Shown: positions 58,601-64,000 of the stretch, piece by piece | How positions within the stretch are numbered: the first letter of the stretch is position 1 | Layout of the letters: each line of letters opens with the position of its first letter | Assembly (NCBI RefSeq): GCF_017916255.1 | Contig: NZ_CP072827.1 | Coordinates: forward strand, 7,403,501-7,467,500 | Reading direction: 5' to 3' | Length of the DNA stretch: 64,000 bases | Origin: Streptomyces mobaraensis NBRC 13819 = DSM 40847 | GTDB lineage: Bacteria > Actinomycetota > Actinomycetes > Streptomycetales > Streptomycetaceae | Made by a program: the position numbers and the translations under genes | Notes under the pieces: model-generated | The model's input: only the letters and a program-made list of their open reading frames with translations | Databases searched by the model: none | What the model was told of the DNA's origin: nothing

Positions 58601-61049
58601 CTCCTGGCGCGGCCGGCGGGTCACCGAGGAGACGGCCGACGCCTGGAGCTACCGGATCGACTGGCAGCCCCTCACCCCGCCCGCCCCCGACGCCGGCGCG
58701 CTGGTCGGCACCTGGCTCGTCGTCTCCCCGGACGGCCCGGCCGCCCGGCCGTGGGCCGAGCGGCTCGGCGCGGCCCTGGCCGGGCACGGCGCCGACGTCC
58801 GGTACGTCACCCCGGACGCGACGGGGCCGTCCGGACCGGCCGCCGCCCCCGCCCTCACCGCCCGGCTGCGGGCCGCCCTCGACGGGGTCGACGACGTACG
58901 CGGTGTGGTCTCCCTCCTCGCGCTCGACGAACACGACGGCACCGGCGGCGGCCTGAACGCCACGGTCGCCCTCGCCCAGGCCCTGGGCGCGACGGCCGCC
59001 GACGCCCCCCTGTGGTGCCTGACCAGCGGCGCCGTCGCGGTCGGCGGAGCCGAGGAACTGCCGCACCCGGAGCAGGCGCAGGTGTGGGGCCTCGGCCGCG
59101 TCGCCGCCCTGGAGCAGCCCCGCCGCTGGGGCGGACTCGTCGACCTCCCGCCGGCACCCGACGACCGCGCCGCCGAACGGCTCGTCGCCGTCCTGGCGGG
59201 CACGGCCGCCACCCCGGACGCCGGCACCGGAACGGAGGACCAGGTCGCCGTCCGCGCCTCGGGAACCTTCGGCCGCCGGCTGATCCGGACACCGGCCGAC
59301 ACGGGCCTCGGCACGCCGGCCGGTGCCACGGCTGACGCGAAGACGGGCCCCACGGCTGACGCGACCGGCGCCACGGCCGACGGAGCTGCGGTCACCGCGG
59401 CCGCGGCAGGTGGCACCACGGTCTCGACGCACAGCACCGAGACCGGCGACTCCGCGGCAGCCGGCGCGCCGCCGGCCGGCACCGGCACCAAGGCCACCGG
59501 CACCGCCGCCCCCGTCACGACGACGGTGGGCACCGACACCGCCGCGGCAGCCGGCCCGGCAGCCGGCCGAGCCGGCGCGGCAACGGACGCCGCGGGGACG
59601 GACACCGTCGGTACGGGCGGCGCGGACGCCGAGCGTACGGCCGGCGCCCCCGAGGAACCCCGCCACCCCTGGCCCCCGCGCGGCACCGTCCTCATCACCG
59701 GCGGCACCGGCGCGCTCGGCGCGCACGTCGCACGCTCCCTCGCCCGGGACGGCGCCGAGCACCTCGTCCTCACCAGCCGCCGCGGCCCGGACGCCCCGGG
59801 GGCGGCCGACCTCGCGGCCGAACTCACCGAGCTGGGCGCCCGGGTCACCGTGGCCGCCTGCGACGCCGCCGACCGCACGGCCCTCGCCGCGCTCCTCGAC
59901 GGGCTCCCGGAGGACCGGCCGCTGACGGCGGTCGTGCACACCGCCGGCGTCCTGGACGACGGCGTCCTGGACTCCCTCACACCCGACCGGCTCGCCGGCG
60001 TCCTGCGCCCCAAGGTGACGGCCGCCCGCAACCTCCACGAGCTCACCCGCGACCGCGACCTGACGGCGTTCGTCACCTTCTCCTCGATCGCCGGACTGCT
60101 CGGCAGCGCGGGACAGGGCGCCTACGCCGCGGCCAACGCCTACCTGGACGCCCTGGCCGAGCACCGCAGGGCGCTCGGCCTCGCCGCGACCTCCGTCGCC
60201 TGGGGCCCGTGGGACGGCGGCGGCATGGCGGGCGAGGAAGCCTCGCAGGACCGCTCCTGGTGGCGCGGCCTGGCCCCGATGGACGCCGACGTGTGCCTGA
60301 CCGCCCTCCGGCGGGCCCTGGACCGCCCGGCGGCCTGCGTCGGCGTCTTCGACGCCGACTGGTCCCTGCTCGCGCCGTCGTTCACCGCGACCCGCCCCAG
60401 CCCGCTGCTGTCCGCGCTGCCCGAGGTACGGGCCGCCGCCACCGCCCCCGCGGGCGACCCGGCCGCCACCGCCGAGGCCCCGTCCGACCTGGTCGGCCGG
60501 CTCGCCGCGCTCCCCGAGAGCGAGCAGCGCCGCGAGGTGCTGAACCTCGTCCGCGACCAGGTGGCGCTCGTCCTCGCCTACGAGAACAGCGCCGCCGTGC
60601 AGTCCGGACGGGCCTTCAACGAACTCGGCTTCGACTCGCTCACCGCCGTCGAGTTCCGCAACCGCCTGAGCACCGTCACCGGCCTGACCCTGCCGGCCAC
60701 CCTCCTCTTCGACTACGCCAACCCCGACGCCCTCGCCACGCACCTGCACGGCGAACTGTGCGCGGGCGGCGCGGCACCCGCCGTACCGGTCCTGGCCGAA
60801 CTCGAACGCATCGAGTCCGCGGCCGACTCCCTCTCGGCGGAGGAGATCGAACGCACCCGGATCGGCCACCGCCTCCGGGAACTCGCCGACCGCCTCACCG
60901 CCCGGCTCACCGAGCACGACGGCGCGAGCGGCACGGCCGGCGCGACCGGCGCGGTCCCGGCCGACGGACCCTCCGTCGCCGACCGCCTCGACTCCGCGAC
61001 GGCCGAGGACGTCTTCGACTTCCTCGACAAGGAACTCGGGCTCTCCTGA
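55620..61049 (+). CDS. Type I modular PKS D: one module, KS-AT-KR-ACP
   Basis: An 1809-residue module without DH. It has an N-terminal docking helix ([21 protein letters not shown]), KS Cys about 191, AT Ser 677 with HAFH near 777 (malonyl), KR loop 1358 and Tyr 1502, and ACP Ser 1672. The KR has LDD (B-type), so a D-configured hydroxyl should be kept. Oddities: the KS lacks about 12 residues of the GYxxTGN loop before SGR; the KS-AT linker is a repeat of ATDxPx; and about 130 Ala/Thr/Gly-rich residues split the structural and catalytic halves of KR. ATG 55620 is set by alignment with PKS C and E starts; no clear ribosome-binding site precedes it. Confidence 0.92.
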   Translation: MANDQKLRDYLRRATADLHETRRRLREVEGGRHEPIAIVGMGCRYPGGVAGPEDLWRVVDTGADVVGQFPTDRGWDMDTLYDPAPGRPGRSYVREGGFLYDAADFDPVFFGLSPREAPETDPQQRLLLEVTWEAFERAGIDPGTLKGSRTGVFAGLMYHDYAGGSTAGSLVSGRVAYTFGFEGPALTVDTACSSSLVALHLAAQSLRNGECSLALAGGVTVMAGPEMFVEFSRQRGLAKDGRCKSFAGAADGAGWSEGAGVLLVERLSDARRNGHPVLAVVRGSAVNQDGASNGLTAPNGPSQQRVIRQALDNAGLTPADVQAVEAHGTGTVLGDPIEAQALLATYGRNRPADQPLWLGSVKSNMGHAQAAAGVGGIIKMVEAIRHRTLPRTLHVDEPTPKVDWSAGNVRLLTEPVEWDGDVPRRAGVSSFGLSGTNAHVIIEEAPAADAPEATDVPGATDAPQATDVPSATDAPQAADVPETAETPSRPLPWLLSARDDRALRDAAARLRAHVTAPGPRGAPADAADVAFSLATTRALFDHRAAVVADDRDGLLRRLDALAAGDDTPGLVRGTPRGTGVRTAFMFTGQGAQRLGMAQELYAAEPAFAAALDTVCDALDRRLDTPVRETMWSHGDGDDPVRAERLDRTGHAQAALFAVEVALFRLLEEWGIRPDLLIGHSIGEIAAAHTAGVFTLDDACTLVAARARLMEALPPGGAMVAVEASEDDVRPLLGDRLAVAAVNGPEAVVLSGDEDAVLGAADRLREQGRKTSRLRVSHAFHSHRMDPMLADFRKAVDGLPAAPPRIPLVSNLTGRLCGDDELGSAEYWVRHVRETVRFADGVATLREHGAGTFVELGPGTTLTALARRCVPDGTGPDAPAFVPLLRADRPEPRTLTTALAELHVRGTAVDWPVVARSWGGRRVELPTYPFQRQRYWWEGDTAATPGPAARPGTGAADTAFWDAVRRTDTGALAGALGAGTAAQRDALDTVLPLLASWRGRRVTEETADAWSYRIDWQPLTPPAPDAGALVGTWLVVSPDGPAARPWAERLGAALAGHGADVRYVTPDATGPSGPAAAPALTARLRAALDGVDDVRGVVSLLALDEHDGTGGGLNATVALAQALGATAADAPLWCLTSGAVAVGGAEELPHPEQAQVWGLGRVAALEQPRRWGGLVDLPPAPDDRAAERLVAVLAGTAATPDAGTGTEDQVAVRASGTFGRRLIRTPADTGLGTPAGATADAKTGPTADATGATADGAAVTAAAAGGTTVSTHSTETGDSAAAGAPPAGTGTKATGTAAPVTTTVGTDTAAAAGPAAGRAGAATDAAGTDTVGTGGADAERTAGAPEEPRHPWPPRGTVLITGGTGALGAHVARSLARDGAEHLVLTSRRGPDAPGAADLAAELTELGARVTVAACDAADRTALAALLDGLPEDRPLTAVVHTAGVLDDGVLDSLTPDRLAGVLRPKVTAARNLHELTRDRDLTAFVTFSSIAGLLGSAGQGAYAAANAYLDALAEHRRALGLAATSVAWGPWDGGGMAGEEASQDRSWWRGLAPMDADVCLTALRRALDRPAACVGVFDADWSLLAPSFTATRPSPLLSALPEVRAAATAPAGDPAATAEAPSDLVGRLAALPESEQRREVLNLVRDQVALVLAYENSAAVQSGRAFNELGFDSLTAVEFRNRLSTVTGLTLPATLLFDYANPDALATHLHGELCAGGAAPAVPVLAELERIESAADSLSAEEIERTRIGHRLRELADRLTARLTEHDGASGTAGATGAVPADGPSVADRLDSATAEDVFDFLDKELGLS
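56961..57080 (+). repeat. 18-bp-type tandem repeat in the KS-AT linker of PKS D
   Basis: Roughly six copies of a six-residue unit ([30 protein letters not shown]) in place of the usual linker. It is likely a flexible spacer that expanded by slippage. Confidence 0.8.
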
Positions 61050-61143
61050 CCCGTCGACCCGTCCCCGTCCCCCTACCTTCCACCCCACTTCCCGACCCTC
61101 CCGCACACGCAGTCCACGGGAAACGAGACACGGCGAGGCCCTG

Positions 61144-64000
61144 ATGGCGAACGTGAACGAAGCGAAGCTGCTCGACTACCTCAAGCGGACCACCGCGGAC
61201 CTGCATGCCACCAAGCAGCGGCTCCGGGACATCGAGAACGCCGGACAGGAGCCCATCGCGATCGTCGCGATGAGCTGCCGCCTCCCGGGCGGCGTGCGCT
61301 CTCCCGAGGGCCTGTGGCGGCTCGTCGCCGACGGCACCGACGCCATCGGCGGCTTCCCCGAGGACCGCGGCTGGGACACCGGGGAGGCCCCCGACGCGCC
61401 GCCCGCCGGGACCGCCGAGGACGGGGACGGTACGGACTACCCGCGCAAGGGCGGCTTCCTCTACGACGCGGCCGAGTTCGACCCCGCGTTCTTCGGCATC
61501 TCGCCGCGCGAGGCCCTCGCCATGGACCCGCAGCAGCGGCTGCTGCTGGAGACGTCCTGGGAGGCGTTCGAACGCGGCGGCATCGCCCCCGACACCCTGC
61601 GCGGCGAATGCGTCGGCGTCTTCGTCGGCACCAACGGCCAGACGTACTTCGACCTGAAGCTGCCGGAGGAGTCCGAGGCCTACATGGCCACCGGCAGCAA
61701 CGCGGCCGTCCTGTCCGGTCGCATCTCCTACGTCCTGGGCCTGGAGGGCCCGGCGGTGACGGTGGACACCGCCTGCTCGTCCTCGCTGGTGGCGCTGCAC
61801 CTCGCCGTACAGGCCCTGCGCAAGGGCGAGTGCACCCTCGCCCTCGCGGGCGGCGCGACCGTCATGGCCACACCCGGCCCCTTCGTCGCCTTCAGCCGCC
61901 AGCGCGGCCTGGCGGCCGACGGCCGCTGCAAGGCGTTCTCCGAGGCGGCGGACGGCACCGGCTGGTCCGAGGGCGTCGGCGTGCTGCTCGTGGAACGCCT
62001 GGCGGACGCCCGCCGCAACGGGCACAAGGTCCTCGCCGTCGTCCGGGGCTCGGCCGTCAACCAGGACGGCGCCAGCAACGGACTGACCGCCCCCAACGGC
62101 CCGTCCCAGCAGCGCGTCATCTGGGACGCCCTGGCCGACGCCCGCCTCTCCTCCGACCAGGTCGACGCGGTCGAGGCGCACGGCACGGGCACGAAGCTCG
62201 GCGACCCGATCGAGGCCCAGGCGCTCCTCGCGACGTACGGCCGCGACCGCGCGGCGGAACGGCCGCTGTGGCTCGGGTCGGTGAAGTCCAACCTGGGCCA
62301 CACCCAGGCGGCGGCGGGCGTCGCGGGGATCATCAAGATGGTCATGGCGATGCGCAACGGCGTCCTGCCGAGGACGCTGCACGTCGACGCGCCGTCGTCC
62401 AAGGTCGACTGGTCGGCCGGGCTGGTGCGGCTGCTGACCGAGGAGGTGCGGTGGGACGGCACCACGCCGCGCCGAGCCGGTGTCTCCGCGTTCGGCATCA
62501 GCGGCACCAACGCCCACATCATCCTCGAAGAGGCCCCGGCCGCCGACCCCGCCGAGCAGCCGGCCCCCGCGGCCGACGCCGCCGCCCGGGGCCCGCTCCT
62601 CTGGCCCGTGTCCGGCGCCACCGCCGAGGCACTCCGCGCCCAGGCCGCGGGCCTCCTCGGCGTCCTGGAGCGCGAGGACGCCCCGGAACCCCGGGACGTG
62701 GCGGCGACGCTGGCGACGGCACGGGCGCAGCTCGAACACCGCGCGGTGGTCCTGGGCGCCGAGCCCGATCAACTGACCGCCGGGCTGGGCGCGGTGGCCG
62801 CCGGCGAGGGCGCCACCGGCGTGGTCACGGGGACGGCCGCGGACGGGCGGTTGGCGTTCCTGTTCACGGGGCAGGGCGCACAGCGGGCCGGGATGGGACG
62901 AGAGCTGTACGAGACGTTCCCGGTGTTCGCGCGGGCGCTCGACGAGGTGTGCACGCATCTCGGCGGTCTGCTGGAACGGCCGTTGAAGGACGTGTTGTTC
63001 GGCGAGGACGGGGAGCTGCTGAAGCGTACGGAGTACGCGCAGCCGGCGCTGTTCGCCATCGAGACGGCGTTGTTCCGGCTGGTGGAGTCCTGGGGTGTGC
63101 GGCCGGAGGTGCTGGCCGGGCACTCCATCGGAGAGATCGCGGCAGCGCACGTGGCCGGGGTGCTGTCGTTGGCGGACGCGTGCGCGCTGGTGGCCGCACG
63201 GGGCCGGCTGATGCAGGCCCTGCCCGAGGGCGGTGTGATGGCTGCTCTCCAGTCCACCGAGGAGGAAGCCCTCGCCCTGCTCGGTGACGCCCGGGACGCG
63301 GCCATCGCCGCGGTCAACGGTCCGCGCGCGGTTGTCGTATCGGGCGCCGAGGCCACGGTCACAGCGATCGTGGAGAAGCTGCGCGAGGAGGGCCGCAAGA
63401 CCTCGCTGCTGAAGGTGTCGCACGCCTTCCACTCGCCGCTGATGGAGCCGATGCTGGAGGACTTCCGCGCGGTGGTCGCGGGCCTGTCCTTCGCCGAGCC
63501 GCGGATCCCGATCGTCTCCACGGTCACTGGACTGGCAGCAACAGCCGAGGAGTTGACGAGCGTCGAGTACTGGGTGGAGCACGTCCGCCGCCCGGTCCGC
63601 TTCGCCGACGCCGTCGCCACCCTCACCGCCGACGAGGTGAGCGCATTCCTGGAGATCGGCCCGGACGCCGTCCTCACCGCCATGGCCGCCGACCACACCA
63701 CCGCCACCTGCCTCCCCCTCCAACGCCGCAACCGCCCGGAAGCCACTGAAACCCTCACCGCCCTCGCCCGCCTGTGGGTCCAGGGCCACCGGGTCGACTG
63801 GTCGGCGCTCCACCCCGTGGGCCGGGCCGGCCTCGTGGACCTGCCCACCTACCCGTTCCAGCGCGAGCACTACTGGATCAAGAACACGGCGGCCGTCGGG
63901 AACATCGCCTCGATCGGCCTGGACGCGGCCGACCACCCACTGCTGGGCGCCGCCATGATGCTCGCCGATTCCGACGGCGCGCTGTTCACCGGCCGACTCT
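61144..64000 (+). CDS. Type I modular PKS E, truncated by the window: KS-AT-DH...
   Basis: The frame is open to the window end (952 residues seen). It has a docking helix ([22 protein letters not shown]), KS Cys about 210 (DTACSSS), AT Ser 659 (GHSIGE) with HAFH near 759 (malonyl), and the start of a DH ([10 protein letters not shown]) at about residue 930. GAGG lies 6 bases before ATG 61144. The AT block from about 62860 to 63760 is highly similar to the ATs of modules 2, 4 and PKS C. The KS reads [11 protein letters not shown] where [11 protein letters not shown] is usual. The rest of the module is beyond the window. Confidence 0.93.
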   Translation, partial: MANVNEAKLLDYLKRTTADLHATKQRLRDIENAGQEPIAIVAMSCRLPGGVRSPEGLWRLVADGTDAIGGFPEDRGWDTGEAPDAPPAGTAEDGDGTDYPRKGGFLYDAAEFDPAFFGISPREALAMDPQQRLLLETSWEAFERGGIAPDTLRGECVGVFVGTNGQTYFDLKLPEESEAYMATGSNAAVLSGRISYVLGLEGPAVTVDTACSSSLVALHLAVQALRKGECTLALAGGATVMATPGPFVAFSRQRGLAADGRCKAFSEAADGTGWSEGVGVLLVERLADARRNGHKVLAVVRGSAVNQDGASNGLTAPNGPSQQRVIWDALADARLSSDQVDAVEAHGTGTKLGDPIEAQALLATYGRDRAAERPLWLGSVKSNLGHTQAAAGVAGIIKMVMAMRNGVLPRTLHVDAPSSKVDWSAGLVRLLTEEVRWDGTTPRRAGVSAFGISGTNAHIILEEAPAADPAEQPAPAADAAARGPLLWPVSGATAEALRAQAAGLLGVLEREDAPEPRDVAATLATARAQLEHRAVVLGAEPDQLTAGLGAVAAGEGATGVVTGTAADGRLAFLFTGQGAQRAGMGRELYETFPVFARALDEVCTHLGGLLERPLKDVLFGEDGELLKRTEYAQPALFAIETALFRLVESWGVRPEVLAGHSIGEIAAAHVAGVLSLADACALVAARGRLMQALPEGGVMAALQSTEEEALALLGDARDAAIAAVNGPRAVVVSGAEATVTAIVEKLREEGRKTSLLKVSHAFHSPLMEPMLEDFRAVVAGLSFAEPRIPIVSTVTGLAATAEELTSVEYWVEHVRRPVRFADAVATLTADEVSAFLEIGPDAVLTAMAADHTTATCLPLQRRNRPEATETLTALARLWVQGHRVDWSALHPVGRAGLVDLPTYPFQREHYWIKNTAAVGNIASIGLDAADHPLLGAAMMLADSDGALFTGRL

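Noticed and set aside
55545..61106. 1853-residue minus-strand frame antisense to PKS D
   Set aside because: Same shadow effect: no PKS or other motif in this frame, while the plus strand reads a full KS-AT-KR-ACP module.

Overview
The window is GC-rich (roughly 70-75%) actinobacterial DNA, almost certainly Streptomyces. The signs are strong G/C at third codon positions, frequent GTG starts, long antisense open frames, and gene types typical of the genus: Sensor-domain histidine kinase, XRE-NB-ARC-TPR regulator, modular type I PKS and 3Fe-4S ferredoxin. About two thirds of it is a type I modular polyketide cluster for a macrolactam. The starter-unit genes match the vicenistatin type, in which glutamate is converted to 3-methylaspartate and then to 3-aminoisobutyrate.

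Layout. 1-4.7 kb: tail of an outside gene, a strong hairpin, a type II thioesterase (minus strand), and an ABC exporter (FtsX-type permease plus ATPase, minus). 4.9-8.7 kb: divergent sensor kinase, response regulator and 14-helix MFS exporter (plus). 8.8-11.3 kb: a redox cassette of thioredoxin-reductase-like flavoenzyme, XRE-cupin regulator and SAM methyltransferase. Two copies of a short palindrome (TGCCG-N3-CGGCA) tie the flavoenzyme and the regulator together. 11.4-15.7 kb: a secreted ricin-type lectin and a secreted ribosome-inactivating protein (minus), divergent from an XRE-NB-ARC-TPR regulator that carries a perfect inverted repeat in its promoter. 16.1-49.3 kb: one long, tightly packed minus-strand operon. 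In transcription order it encodes aminopeptidase, P450, ferredoxin, discrete acyltransferase, discrete ACP, aminoacyl-ACP ligase, 3-methylaspartate-ACP ligase, PLP decarboxylase, glutamate mutase S and L, PKS A (loading ACP plus modules 1-2) and PKS B (modules 3-4). 49.3-49.9 kb: divergent promoter region. 49.9-64 kb: PKS C, D and E (plus), the last cut by the window edge.

How it works together (inference from the vicenistatin pathway). Glutamate mutase makes 3-methylaspartate. One ligase loads it on the discrete ACP and the decarboxylase turns it into 3-aminoisobutyryl-ACP. The second ligase caps the amine with an amino acid, and the VinK-like acyltransferase moves the dipeptidyl group to the loading ACP of PKS A. 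The peptidase later removes the cap so the amine can close the lactam. Modules 1-4 are all KS-AT-DH-KR-ACP, predicting a conjugated polyene; only module 3 has a methylmalonyl-type AT. PKS C is KS-AT-DH-KR-ACP with an unusual KR, PKS D is KS-AT-KR-ACP (a hydroxyl), and PKS E starts KS-AT-DH. The remaining modules and the terminal thioesterase must lie beyond 64 kb. The P450/ferredoxin pair is the only tailoring system seen. The most unusual non-PKS element is the split ricin-like arrangement at 11.4-15.7 kb: toxin, lectin and a dedicated-looking regulator.
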